Origin: Diogma glabrata
Lineage: Eukaryota; Arthropoda; Insecta; Diptera; Cylindrotomidae
Length of the DNA: 64,000 bases
NCBI GenBank assembly: GCA_963693315.1
Contig: OY856187.1
Location: 380,097,306-380,161,305 of the forward strand
Direction of reading: 5' to 3'
In this document: positions 1 to 11,689 of the stretch, in pieces
How positions within the stretch are numbered: the stretch's first letter is position 1
Layout: every line of letters starts with the position of its first letter
Notes under the pieces: generated by a model
The model's input: the letters and a program-made list of their open reading frames with translations, nothing else
Databases searched by the model: none
What the model was told of the DNA's origin: nothing
Program-made: the position numbers and the translations under genes

Positions 1-429
1 CAACGTTATTGTCAATACGTATTTTCTTACTGGGTGGATGGATTACCCTTTCGAAATTCCAAAAAGTTTTATTACCATGTTCGGCATTGAATTTTGTTAT
101 AAATACTGGGTGTAACCTAGCCTTTTCATCTTAGTCGATAATTCTTATTGGATTATCCGCTGTGCTGTCAGTGCGAATTAAAGAAAATTTTAAAATGGTT
201 TACGTGTTGTTTTGTCCGTCGGAAATTATTAAATTATAAAGTTATATACGTGTCGAAATCGATTCTTTGGTTTTTTCGTTTTTGTTGGATGACAAAGTTA
301 ACTTCTATATTTGGTGTAGTGAAATCCCGTCGGGTTATTTTTGGAGTGTTATAGTGTTATATGAAAGATTCAACAAGAAAAATATCTTTCAACCACGGTT
401 CAGGTATGGCCATGGAAAATTATTACCTC
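1..429. other. Unassigned AT-rich sequence
   Basis: I see no coding domain, RNA gene or clear repeat here before the 98-bp tandem repeat begins. The open frames present are short and show no family signature. Confidence 0.5.
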
Positions 430-752
430 TACGTTTTTATTCTTAATGGCGCTATATAAATTTATCTATTAAATCAAAAGAAAATTAAGTTTAATTTAAT
501 ATACAATAACCAAAAATAATTTCCATGTTGTGTATGTTTCGCAATGGCGCTAGTTAAATTTATTTATTAAATCCAAAGAAAATTAAGTTTAATTTAATTT
601 AAAATAACCAAAAAGAGTTTTCATGTTGTGTATATCTCGCAATGGCGCTAGTTAAATTTATTTATTATATCAAAAGAAAATTAAGTTTAATTTAATTTAA
701 AATAACCCAAAAGAATTTTCGTGTTGTGTACGTCTCGCTGTGGCGCTAGTTA
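430..752. repeat. 98-bp tandem repeat, about 3.3 copies
   Basis: The block containing TGGCGCTA followed by an AT-rich run recurs at about 444, 543, 641 and 739, a period of 98-99 bp. The copies differ by point changes and the outer ones are more diverged. No open reading frame runs through the array. It looks like a short non-coding satellite. Confidence 0.8.
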
Positions 753-786
753 GATTAAATCAAATAAGATCAATTTACTGAAACAC

Positions 787-898
787 GTATGCATGCATCT
801 TCCCACTGCTCGAAAATAATTTGAAGACGCGCTTATTATTCTGGAACGATCGGGGAAATTGATATTGTTCTTTTCGATAAATTGGGGCATGCATACGC
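787..898. repeat. Short inverted repeat (CGTATGCATGC arms)
   Basis: CGTATGCATGC near 787 is matched by GCATGCATACG near 888, and the next bases are also partly complementary. With a spacer of about 90 bp this could be a small MITE or a chance hairpin. No target-site duplication is obvious. Confidence 0.45.
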
Positions 899-1329
899 CT
901 TCAACTAAATTCTAAGAAATTAAGGCTAAATATGTTAAGCGAGAACAATCGCAGAACTATGTTTTGTTTTGTGCATAAACAATACCGTTATAATAAACAA
1001 TATTTATACTGAAATTTATGTGATTATTAACTTTGATGTCGTGTTCCTTTGGTTGATATGTTTCACACGTTCGATTGCTTGGGGGCGGGCATTTCGTTTA
1101 CATTGTTACAACTCGGTTCCGGGCATAGTCCAATTGCTACGTGGATGTATTTCATCTCCTTGATCGACAGTCGTGAATTTACTTAGCAGTCCAAGTACTA
1201 CTTTCACCTGCTTTATCAATTGCCTCTACTAGTCAACATAATTCATCATTTGGATCAATATCAATAAACTCATTAAACCTTGCAAGTACTACTGCTAACG
1301 TATATTACTTCCACGCATTCAGCTGCAAT

Positions 1330-1600
1330 CCCAATGTTATTCAACGTTTTGACCTACAAGTTCATGCATCATATTTTCAACGTATTCAACCGAATTGACA
1401 AATTTTTCAACATTCATTGATACAAACTGTACATTTTTATTTCTACGTATTATTCAACATTTATTGATACAAATCGTTACGTTTTTGGGTCAACGTATTA
1501 TTCATCGCTTATTGTGACAAATTGTTATCTTTTATTCACAACGCATCCAACTATATCGGAAAGTTATTTAACGCTTATTTATACAAATATTTGCCTGTAC
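1330..1600. repeat. Imperfect tandem repeat of about 63 bp
   Basis: The theme CAACGTATT, TTCAAC and then TTGATACAAA recurs several times with much divergence. The period is roughly 60-65 bp. No coding content is seen. Confidence 0.45.
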
Positions 1601-2654
1601 CTGTTTTCATCAAGTAATTGGACACAGTTGTTGCTGATGGAGGGCTGAGATAACGGAATCTTGGAGGTCTGGAGGATATAATCATGGGTGAGTGAACTTA
1701 TATTATTTTTTTTTTGTTTAACGTAGAAGGGTGAATGTGTGTGAAAGGGCGTGTCAGTGGTTGAATGGGGGCATGTTAGTCGGTGCCTGTGGGTGCGAAT
1801 GGGCGGTGTGGGTAGCGAGACACATTTGGTCTGGAGTGGCACTGATTCTAATCTAAATAGTGTAGCTCCGAGTTCAAACTTAACGTATCAAATACCTCTT
1901 TTCCTTATATTTCCTGAATTTGGTGAAATTATATATTCTTGAACTAATCATTCTCAAATGTCCTGTAATTCATAAAAAGAAGGAATTAAAAACAACAAAA
2001 TAAAGAAACAAATTCTTGTCCGGTTTTAGGTCTATTAGGTCTATGATTCATTAACTAACGGTAAACTACAGGTGTTGAAATAGACTGGTTTGGACATGTT
2101 GGTTCAAATTACAAACAAACTTACCTTTTATTGGGTTGTAAATAAATATTTTTTTTTGTTTGAATTACTCATGGTTTTATGAATTTTTTTTAATGCTATT
2201 AATAAAGGAAAGGGGAAGTAATCGATCTGGACTTTCTATATAGAGTGTGACGTTTTTCAGTGCTCTGGGATCGGATTCGCGTTGTACCAGCAATGGCAGT
2301 GGTTTGTGGGCTGTACCATGGGGCGCGTGTGACAGCAACACGACTCCATCTTAGAGCTTCGCCGTCTGCCTGTGTGGGTGAATGTGAGCATGTGTGGGGC
2401 GTGAGTGTGTGGGCGTCTGAGAGTGATTGTGGGGGTTGGACGCGCTGATCGTGGGTCTTTCGCAAAAGGGGTCGCCAGAGTCTCCATTCTCCGCTTGTAT
2501 TTTTTTTCCATTTCAGTGACTTTTCGTAAATTGCGTACATTTTTGCATTTGTGTTGAAGCAGCAGGTATTACTCCATCAAATCCACGAGGACTGAGCTTT
2601 AGCCGTAAGGCATAACTATCATTCTAGGTACGCATCCTGCTATGCCATTCTCAT
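1601..2654. other. Unassigned stretch with GT-rich patches
   Basis: Two GC- and GT-richer patches (about 1730-1850 and 2340-2445) carry irregular GTG and GGGTG runs. Short open frames exist on both strands but have low complexity and no domain. I see no defensible gene. Confidence 0.4.
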
Positions 2655-2972
2655 TGGTTCGCCAATGAGAAAGATCTTCATTACATTCTGATCGTTGCGG
2701 AGTCCTTTTTAAACCATATCGATATATAGACACAATTCGCCAAATATCTAAGACTTGTTAACTTGAAGATCAATGTTAAGAAGAGTAATTTCTTAATCCC
2801 GTAAGTTAAATACTTGGGCTACGTAGTAGATAGATAGGTGATATAGAGCCGTATTAAAAATCGATGAAGATAAAACCGACGCGATTGCTGAGTTTTTCGT
2901 GCCATGGCTGGTTACCTTCGTCGGTTTATTTCTGTGTTCGCCTCATTAACGACACCACTATTGAATTTCTTA
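2655..2972 (+). pseudogene. Ty3/gypsy reverse transcriptase relic
   Basis: Conceptual translation with stops gives, in order, the region after the RT catalytic box: a segment around INVKKSNFLI, then VKYLGYVVDR, and after a frameshift GYLRRFISVFASLTTPLL. Known Ty3/gypsy RTs have the same order (KC/KS-x-F, YLGYVVD, then W/GYYRRFI and PL). Several stops and at least one frameshift show that it is dead. No LTRs, protease or integrase were seen next to it, so it is an isolated fragment of an old copy. The family is clear; the exact clade is not. Confidence 0.72.
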
Positions 2973-3089
2973 AAAAAAATCTACTATCTACTATCTAAAA
3001 ATCTACAAATCTAGTTTGAAAACTAACAAATTCAAAAATTTCCATGTCCAATTTCATTTTTAATTACATATACGTCATAAAAACAGCTA

Positions 3090-3330
3090 CATTTTTTTTT
3101 CAAAAAATTGGCTAAAAAAGTGAATGAAATCAATTTTTGATACACTTGACATTATTTGTTTGACAAACTTATAATGCCATAATTCTCTATAATAATAATA
3201 AAATTTCATTTCAAACATATAATTAATTTAGTTTTTTTCCAAAAAATTGGGTGAAAAAATAAATAAAAATCTTTCTTTTGACACACTTGACAACATTTTT
3301 TTGACAAACTTGTAATGCTATAATCTAGTT
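3090..3330. repeat. Diverged two-copy tandem repeat, about 140 bp
   Basis: CAAAAAATTGG at 3101 and about 3240, and GACAAACTT at 3162 and 3303, share a spacing of 139-141 bp. Two copies are visible and are AT-rich and non-coding. Confidence 0.55.
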
Positions 3331-3662
3331 TTTGATCTCACATACCAATCCCGACCATCAGGATTTCTCCAAATTTAATGTTCCTACTCGTAATCACTTA
3401 AAATGAACATTTTTAAGCCAAAAATATGAAAATTTGCTATTTATGACAAACATAATGATTTTTTTGACACACTTCCGGTACAGTTATCGAACACAGCGTC
3501 CTTTCGGACCTGTCCCTTGAGTATACCTATTTTTAGAAAAAAAATTTGAAATACTTCCAGTGGTTTTCCCTTCAGCGTAGGTAATGACGGCGGCCGGCCG
3601 GACGGACGGAAATTAAACTGATTCGTCAGCATTTTTATCATTTATCAATCTATCATTTCTTA

Positions 3663-3735
3663 ACGTTTCAAATTGCGTTGTGGATATCGTGCTCGACTGA
3701 TGCTGTAGGTTGTGAGTTCAACTCCTGGTATGGTA
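3663..3735 (+). repeat. tRNA-like segment (possible SINE head)
   Basis: The segment has a Pol III B-box-like element (GTGAGTTCAACTCC) about 45 bp downstream of a weak A-box-like stretch (TGGATATCGTGCTCG). The arms do not make a convincing complete cloverleaf, so I call it tRNA-like rather than a tRNA gene. Similar B boxes recur elsewhere in the window, which favours SINE or tRNA-derived repeats. Confidence 0.4.
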
Positions 3736-4284
3736 CATATTTTTTTATTGTTTGTTTTTAATTTTTATTAAATACCATTAAAATTATTTTTTTTTATTTA
3801 TGAATTCATAAAAATAATAAAAATTTCTTTATACGAATTTTAAAAATTGATCTATAACGCAGTTTTTTAAAGTTATATTGCTACTGCCTTTTGCATTTGA
3901 GTCATCATGCTAAATAAATATTGAATATATGTATATAAAACTGAAAGTATGTATGGCTGTTTATCCTTTATGCATTAATACATTAATCATCATGACAATT
4001 ATGCAGTTGTTGTGTACGCTTAATTTTTGCTTTTTATTTAACTATCGTTTTAAACGGTAGTTTGCTTTGATCAATATTTTTTTTGAACATAATTTTTTTA
4101 TGAAATTGAAAACAACGTAAGAAAGATAGTATAACCTGAAGGCTGAAACAATTACATTTGTATATCATAATTATATGTATTGGAATTTTATCATCTACAC
4201 TAAATATGCTGTTGATTTGGAATTGTATGTAATACATGTTTCTAAAATTAAGTGAAGACTTAATACTTGTAACTTGATACTTGA

Positions 4285-4600
4285 TAAAATCGATTATATC
4301 GATTTAAATCTCACAATTACGAGACGGAAATCGCATAAACTCTATACAACGAAGCATAGCTTATGTATGCTTAAACATGGATGGCAATCATGATAAATAA
4401 AATAATTAAAAATGGTTCGGCAAATCGGCACTTAGCCGATAGTGATTTGCAAACGGCAACAATGCGCATTAATACCAATGAATTTGCTTAGCTTTCCGCA
4501 GAAAGATTTGTAAAAGTTAAACTTGTTGATCTATGGGTGCGACAACCACGCGTACTTTAGTCCCTTCTATGGGCATATGAGTGCTATTTTGACAATTATT
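4285..4600. repeat. Dispersed repeat family D1, copy 1
   Basis: This segment is recognisably homologous to 35610-35990. Shared blocks include GGATGGCAATCATGAT, AACGGCAACAAT, GATCTATGGGTG and GCGTACTT, in the same order and orientation. A shorter, more decayed match lies near 54500. No coding potential is seen, so it is probably an old non-autonomous transposon. Confidence 0.65.
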
Positions 4601-7219
4601 TGGTTTACATTGTGAGGTGAGGTTAGTGTGCGTAGTTAGCGGTTTATCGTTCAGACTTGTTTCTCATTTATTCTACTAATACGATCCAAATACTACTAAT
4701 ACGATATCAATTGATTGCGATTACCAATGAAGTTTTCACTTCTGCCGTGCGGTCTTAAGCACACTCTCTGTTTTTTTTTAGAATCAGTAGGTCCTAAAAC
4801 GTCGAGAAATGCCAAAAAAAGTGGGGGAAAGAATTTTACTTTTGGCTCATGAATGTAATACTTAGGTCTTTCAGGCCGAAGTAATAAGTAATGCGCGTTG
4901 TTTATAGTTGCAGCATCTTGGGCTTGGGCATCACCTAAAATTAGAAACACTGTTCGAAGAAATTGAAAATTTTCAACCATTAAATAAATTATTAGTACCG
5001 ATTTACTTTCTGAAGTCTCGGGTTCAAATCCTGGTCAGCGCAAAAAATATTTTTTGAAAAGTTTTTCTTGAAATCCTTTCATAATTTTGTGGAGGGCACC
5101 AAAGATTTTTGACATAATGAAATTAATAGGGGGGAGTGGGGGCAAATTTTACACGAATTTGTAAAATGTCGCATTAAAACTTTATTTTTGTTACTAATTT
5201 ATTTTTATTTTTTTTACTTTTGTCCAAAATCATTTTTAGATCATACAAAGATGTTTTCTGCTTAACATTATTGAAGATTAAATCTTCTATTTATACTTAT
5301 TTGTTTTATGATAAATGTTTAATATAAAATATATCTTCCAAACGTCAAATGAAGACCATAGTGGTGGTGCATTTGACAGTAGTAGGGTCACATTTGACAG
5401 TTGGTATTCTTCAAGAAAAAAAATCTCAATTCGTAAGAAAATCATTCATTTACCACTCATTTATTGTTAAATAATTCATTTAGTGCTTTTTACTAAAATA
5501 ATATAAAAATATAAAATTATAAAAAATTAATTTCAGTCTTTAATTTAATCGCAAATCGAAACATCACGAAAAAAACTTAAAATTTTATTTTATTTTAATC
5601 ATTTCATTTGACACGAAGTTTTTTGTTTTCCGATCTGGTTTATCTGGCACTCATTTAACACGTTTTCGACTTTACACGGTTTTTGAAATCAAAATTAAAA
5701 AAAAAAAAATGTCAAAAAAAAGACAAATTTTGGTATTACACGCACTTATATCTACTTTATTTTAATTAAACCTTCTGGTATACCACTTATGATCATATAC
5801 ATACAGGTTGTATTTTGTAATTGAAACAAGAAAGCAAGAAATTTCTAACAAAAAACGCCTTTGAGTGTTCAAAGCAAAATTTTGTAAATACATGTTGATG
5901 TATATCAGCAAAGGGATGTAAAAGATTAACTCTGTAAATCAGTTGATTTTAAGCGATGTTTATTGACAGTTAAGATTTTTATTTAATGTGAAATATTATG
6001 TACAAAATGAAAATTCTATAAAAGAAATGCAAGCTAATTTATTAGTTTGTATTTTATATTGCAGACCCTAGTTTGTAGATTAAGAACATGTTATTTGAAA
6101 AGAATTTCATTAAAGTTTTAATCTGTTAGTCCTGAGGTTTCGTGATGGTTCCGCACTTCTCTCGATTCAGTAGATCGTATAAATATCGCATTCCACATTT
6201 GCATTCGAATATAAATAAATAAATAAATATTATTTTGTACTTTTATTTTTACTAGAAACATTTGTTTTAATACCTAGTTAGTTGAAGTTGTTTCTAATTC
6301 TAATCTCTAATCCGAGTGACAAAGTAAGTATTTCAAACATGTAGAACACCTAATTATTTGGAAATGTTTTGTTTTACACACGCTTCTACTTGACACAGGA
6401 TATCACTTCTTTTTGTACTGAACAGACAGTTTTGACTATTAAACTTTAAACTGAACCTTTTTCACGAACTAAAATTTACATTTTTGATGTTTTTTGTATC
6501 TAATACCACGAGTTTTTGTAGTAAATAATAAACTTTATGAGCTTGGATTATAATGAAATAAATAATAAAAGTATACCAAGTTTAACGATTGATTGAATTA
6601 TTTCCAATTTTTCTGCGCTCATAAAAACAACATACCCAATAATCCGCAAGATATATAATTTGGGCCAAAGATTTATCTAGTGGTGTGGGTTGGTTGGGTG
6701 AACCTCGCATATTGGCACCAAATATTTTGAGGAGCATACTAGAATTGCTTAAGCATATGATGTTAAACCAAAATATAAGTCTCGTCATGTTTGCTATTTG
6801 GTCCAGAGTCTACAATAATTTGTTTATCGGCTTCAGATGAACTTTCGATATTAAACATGGCTTAGAACTATAAAAAAAATGTAAGTAACAGATTTAGTAC
6901 AAGTATCATTGCTTTAATATTAATTTCAAATTTCTTTAATATTAAGATTTTATTTCAATGTGATTTTTCAGTATACAAATACTGAATTTATATTGTCTCA
7001 CTTTTGTTTTATTTAACTAGAAACTAATTTTAATAAAACTATTTTTGAATTAAAAATAATTTTCAGAGTATGTAATTTCATATTTCAAAATAAGATTCAA
7101 CAAACGTTTAACCACTTGTTACAGTGAAAATTTTTGTTTATTTGTATCTGCAAATCGACTAAAACTATGCAATTTGCTGTCCTACTTGAAAAAATTTTGA
7201 CAGCTATAAAAGTTGATCA
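4601..7219. other. Unassigned AT-rich stretch
   Basis: Apart from the tRNA-like B box near 5015-5040 I recognise nothing here. Two minus-strand open frames (4696-4980 and 6582-6788) show no domain I can name and sit in otherwise non-coding, AT-rich DNA. Confidence 0.4.
5005..5045 (+). repeat. tRNA-like 3' half (B box)
   Basis: CGGGTTCAAATCCTGG matches the Pol III B-box and T-arm pattern closely. The upstream D-arm and A-box part is not convincing. This is probably the end of a tRNA-derived repeat or a tRNA pseudogene. Confidence 0.4.
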
Positions 7220-7860
7220 TTAGAAAAAGTATTTGCATACCCGGGAGCATTATTAGGGACAAAAGCGTTAAATAGCACACGCGGTGTTGTTGTTGGGGTC
7301 TAGTGATCGGCACTTTACGGTGCAGTTTTTAATTTCATTTAAGTTAGATCGATAAATAGGTATGTTTAAGAAAAAAGCTATATAATAATGTTTTTATGAC
7401 AACTTCCTTTCTAATGTTTCTTAGTCAAGAAGTAATCATCATAGTAAAATTTCATTAAAAGATATTTTTGAAGAATATAAAACGAACACACCAACCATAA
7501 TTTCTATAATTTAAAATTTCTAGAAAAAGTGATTGCATACTCTGAATTATTATTTGGGACAAAGGCTCTAAATAATACACTCCAATATTTTGTTGTAGGG
7601 TCTACCTATTGGCACATTATAGTATAGATTTTTAAACGAATTTAATTTAAATTGAATCCCGAAAATTTTTGGAAATATTCAGTCATTCGCAGTAAAACAA
7701 ATTATAATAATGTTTTTATGACAACCTACACACCTAAACCTTAACACATTTCTTTTTAAAAAAAAATTGTCTTGTTAAAACCTTTTACGCAGAATCAGAG
7801 TAAAATTTTAGAAAAAAATATTGCAATCCAGGAAAAAAAATTATTTGGAACAAATTCACT
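7220..7860. repeat. Diverged tandem repeat, about 300 bp, three copies
   Basis: TTAGAAAAAGT or TAGAAAAAGT followed by TTGCATAC recurs at about 7223, 7523 and (more diverged) 7808. Each copy is followed by AATTATTWGGGACAAA-like and TAATGTTTTTATGACA blocks. The period is 285-300 bp and the sequence is non-coding. Confidence 0.6.
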
Positions 7861-8329
7861 AGATAACATACCCCGCTCTTATTTAAAACACATATTTCAC
7901 CATACAAATGTCCATACGCATTAAGAGATTTCATCCTACAAATGTCCATACGCATTAAAAGAACAAATTATAATAAGGAATGTTTTTATGTCACACTACA
8001 AACCAAATACATTCCCTTTTAAAATTGGTCTTAACTCTTAGCTGATTTGCTTTAGCGTTTTTATGCAAAATCAGAGTAAAATTAATAAATCATAATAAAG
8101 TTTTTACTTTTTATGACAGTTTCCTTTCTAATTTTTTTCTTAACAACAGAATCAGAGTAAAATTGACATTTGTTGATTTTTTTTTTGATTGTAAAAAGCG
8201 TTCAATAGATGGAGCCAAAGACAGTATGAAACTTATTCGTATTAAAAATTATTAACATTAGTTTCTCAAAACTCAAAACATTTTTCAAAATGTTATATTT
8301 TAACAAATTTTGTTTACAGTCATGTGTAT

Positions 8330-8850
8330 TAAATTCAGCCGCATCGCTTTGATAAGCAAAAGTGGTAATCGCTATTTTTTTTCACGAACAGCGATCTACC
8401 GCATCACTTTGATTCTAAAGCAAACTAGTTTATTTCTATTTACAAAAGATTAAATTATAATGTTTTTATATTTAAAAAAAGTGTCTTAGCTATTTACATT
8501 TTAAACTTACAATAGATAGCGTCAAGACAAAAATCAGTTTATGAAAATCGCAATTTGATCTGAATAAATATTCTTATGAAATTTCATTTTTCAATAATCG
8601 TTTTCGAAATTTTATATGTTTTAATTAATTTTGTTTACAGTTTATTGTACAAAATCTATTTCAAATTAAAATTTAAAAGTGAGTTTACGTTACAAAACTC
8701 GTCATAAGTTCATGTATGTTAAACAACATTAGATCAAATCATTTTTTGAGGTTATGTCTACTAGGTTCAGCGTAAATAAAGCAAAAGTGGTAATCGCTAT
8801 TTTTTATCACGAACTGCGGTCTACCGCTTCGCTTTGATTGCGCCATAACT
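8330..8850. repeat. Direct repeat pair 429 bp apart
   Basis: AAAGTGGTAATCGCTATTTT, then CACGAAC and TCTACCGC, appear near 8359 and 8788 in direct orientation with point differences. The stretch between carries weaker repeats of TTTTGTTTACAGT. It looks like a decayed tandem or terminal direct repeat of an unidentified element. Confidence 0.5.
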
Positions 8851-9044
8851 CATGGAAGCAATATGAAAAAATATCTAAGTAGATAATCTTTTTAATCTTC
8901 TTAAAATCTTGCTTGCACCTGTACGTACACTTGAATTGTAATTTGTAATGAATTTACGTACAAATGAATTGTAAAACACATTTTACAACCTAGTTATCGT
9001 GGCTGAAAGGCTGAACTTTTTTTTTATTGTTTTTTTTAAGGTGT

Positions 9045-9752
9045 TTATGCTCCATGTAGGAGCGTTGCCAGGCTAATCAGCTTTGAATATTCATCACGGT
9101 GATTCGCAACAGCGACATAATTACCATGGCAGCCGATTTTTTTAAGGTCGTTTATTACGTCAGTCTTCCATTGTAGTCGTGGTCTACCTCGCGGTCGCCC
9201 ACTCCCTGGGGTACTAACGTACATTTTTCTAATCATTCCAGATCCAGACTGTGAATCGGCTCGTAGAACATGCCCCAACCAAGCAATCCTATTAGAACGG
9301 ATACAACCTATTATATCAGGACCCTCAAGAAGGTCTCTGATCTCAAATTTATACCGGGTTCTATACTCTCTATCGTCTGTCTTAAGTGGACCAAAAATGT
9401 ATCGTAGGATCTTACGCTCAAATACAGATAAATGCGATTCGTCATTTTGTGTAAGGGTCCACGTTTGTGACCCATACATCACGACCGGTCTAGCTAATGT
9501 CTTGTATAACTTGAGCTTGGTGTTAGTTGATACATACGGTGATCCAAGGAGAGGTTTAATTGAGTAGAAAGTTCGATTACCTGTAGCGATTCGAGCTTTT
9601 ATATCTGTAAGTATGCTGTTGTTTGAGTCAAGCATTGTTCCCAAATATTTAAAGGATTCAAATCCCTTAATTCGTTCATCGCCGCACATCAAATCTTTCT
9701 TCTCAGCCTCACTTAAAACATTCATATGTTTGGATGGATTTTTTGTGAACAA
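9045..9752 (-). pseudogene. LINE reverse transcriptase C-terminal fragment (5'-truncated)
   Basis: A 235-codon open frame on the minus strand encodes the region downstream of the RT catalytic core in non-LTR retrotransposons. It shows FKYLGTMLD near residue 34, then LYKTLARPVVMYGSQTW near 82-98, and FERKILRYIFGP near 110. Near the end are WLGHVLR and a GRPRGRPRLQW basic patch. These are the thumb and C-terminal signatures of RTE/craniofacial-development-2-like LINE proteins. The RT palm and endonuclease are absent, as expected for a copy truncated at its 5' end by incomplete target-primed reverse transcription. The frame is unusually clean for this neighbourhood, so the insertion may be fairly recent. 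A more decayed relative lies at 27060-27320. Confidence 0.85.
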
Positions 9753-9836
9753 TTAAGCTTAAGCACAAAATGGAAATCACATGAGTTTTGCAATTCGAAA
9801 TAACTTTACATTTTCTCTAAAATTCCTTTAGAAAAA

Positions 9837-9985
9837 ATTTTGTGTTTCGTGTCAGGATTCGAACTACATTCATCAGAGACACATCTTCAAATCCCGTGTG
9901 TCTTACACAACTTAGCCAAAGCGGCGGTGACGAAACATATTTTAATTTTGATGTTCAGATAATTTCTAAATTGAAACTTCATGAT
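9837..9985 (-). repeat. SINE-like repeat S1 with tRNA-like head (copy 1)
   Basis: Read on the minus strand, this matches 39290-39440 over an AT-rich body (GAAGTTTCAATTTAGAAATT, then TCTGAACAT and ATATGTTTC). It continues into a tRNA-like part with an A-box-like TTTGGCTAAGTTGTG and a strong B box (AGTTCGAATCCTGAC). The two copies have different surroundings, so this is a dispersed element. The order body then tRNA-like part is unusual for a classical SINE. Confidence 0.55.
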
Positions 9986-10337
9986 TTTACATATTTACTT
10001 AAGTTTAATCTTTCATCTATGATTACATATTGGAAATTGCATTTCTTTGGGATTTTTTGTACTAAATTTCTAGATATAAAATTTATTACTAATTTATTTT
10101 ACCATTCTATGTTGAATTTGAGCGTAAAACGTTGTACATACACTCAAGCTGAAAAGAAGATTACGCCCTTGGTTCAATAAAAGCACTCGCTTTGCATCGG
10201 TTTTTAATATAAACCGCAGGTGTAGTCTTTTACTTTCAGTCCTCGATATGTAAAAAACTATTCTTACATCCTATCTCGAAATATTGACATCTGTCGTATT
10301 TTACTACGTGATAGGATTTATTATTTAGTACCTATTT

Positions 10338-10887
10338 TTAAAAAAATGAAGTGCGTAATCTTTACACGCTGTTGAAGAGAAACTTATTTGGCCACTGCAG
10401 CAGGTATTACTAAAAATATTAAATATAAAATAAAATAAATATGTCATATTGAAATTTAGAGTTTCTTTCTAATATTCTTGATAATATAATTTGCAACAAT
10501 GTGTAATAAAAAGCCATATTTACATGTTTTTCAAAGTCTTAGAACGTATTACAAATTAAATTTCACGATGAATGCATGTCCATTTAATTTAACAATTGGT
10601 ACAACAATTAATGCATTTTTCAAAAAGTTTAGCAAATTTGTCATAAACCTCTAATTTCATATTTCAATTATGTTCATAATTGAATTGACTTTGTAACACA
10701 TTATGTAAATATTACTTTTTATTACACATGCTGCAAATTATATTATCAAGAAATGCAGCTCTAAATTGCAATATGACATATTTATTTTATATTTCATCTT
10801 TTTATTAATACCTGCCACAGTAGCCAAAGAAATTTATTTCAACCGCGTGCAAAGATTACACCACTCATTTTTCTATTTAACAAAACA
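10338..10887. mobile_element. Fold-back element with arms of about 190 bp
   Basis: The left arm (about 10338-10530) and right arm (about 10705-10887) are reverse complements with moderate divergence. Shared blocks are GTAATCTTT-ACACGC, GGYACTGYRGCAGGTATTA, ATAAATATGTCATATTG and TTGATAATATAATTTGC. The loop is AT-rich and non-coding. The structure fits a long-TIR or fold-back MITE. I could not fix a target-site duplication. Confidence 0.75.
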
Positions 10888-10946
10888 AATTTAATCAACA
10901 CAAATATTTTTTCCCGCCCGGGAAAGCCCGGGATGCAAACTCTAAA

Positions 10947-11580
10947 CACCATGACCACCATGACCACCGTGACACTACCACGACCATCATGACCATCATG
11001 AACACCATGACCACCATTACCACCGTTACTACCATTACCACCATGACCGCCATGAACAATATGACCATCATGACCACCGTGAACACCATGACTATCATGA
11101 CCACCGTGAAGACCATGACCACCATGACCACCATAACCACCATGACCACTATGACCACCATGACCACCATGACCACCATGACCACCATGACCACCGTGAC
11201 CACCATAACCAACATGACCACCATAACCACCATGGCCACCGTGACCACCGTGACCACCATTACCACCATGACCACCATAACCACTATAACCACCATGATC
11301 ACCATGACCACCATAACCAACATGACCACCGTGAACACCATGACCACCGTAACTACCATGACCATCGTGACCACCATAACCACCATAGCCACCATGACCA
11401 CTATGACCACCATGACCACAATGAACACAATGACCACCATGACCACCATGACCGCCATAACCACCGTGAACACCGTGATCACCATTACCACTATGACCAC
11501 CATGACCACTATTACCACCATGACTACCATGACCACCATGAACACCATGGCCACCATGACCACAATGACTACTATAACCA
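10947..11580. repeat. 9-bp minisatellite (ACCACCATG-type units), about 630 bp
   Basis: Units of 9 bp built on ACCACCATG, with variants such as ATCACCATG and ACCACCGTG, fill the whole block with no length slippage out of frame. Because 9 is a multiple of 3, the array is open in both directions: plus as a Thr-Thr-Met repeat, minus as a Val-Val-Met repeat. The frames have no start context, domain or homologue that I recognise. I treat them as a by-product of the repeat and not as genes. Confidence 0.9.
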
Positions 11581-11689
11581 GCCCTAAAGAAGTTTTACTT
11601 CAAAAAACTAAAACAATTCAAAATATAAATTTAAAAAATTACGAAACTCAATAAAATATTACGAATATTATATTATTAGATATTTAAAT

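Noticed and set aside
1685..1700. ATGGGTGAGT as a first exon with a splice donor
   Set aside because: Only the motif fits; no downstream exon with coding character could be linked to it.
2199..2540. Overlapping open frames in a GT-rich patch
   Set aside because: Low-complexity His/Thr/Ser-rich translations on both strands, with no domain or splice structure that holds together.
3663..3735. Functional tRNA gene
   Set aside because: The B box is good but no full cloverleaf with a 7-bp acceptor stem can be drawn; kept as tRNA-like repeat only.
4696..4980. 94-codon minus-strand open frame
   Set aside because: It has a plausible look but no recognised domain, no conserved neighbour and AT-rich surroundings; not enough to call a gene.
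6582..6788. 68-codon minus-strand open frame
   Set aside because: No recognisable motif; length is within chance for this region.
10895..11654. Two open frames of more than 220 codons (Val-Val-Met and Thr-Thr-Met)
   Set aside because: Both are produced by the 9-bp minisatellite; no domain, start context or conserved ends.
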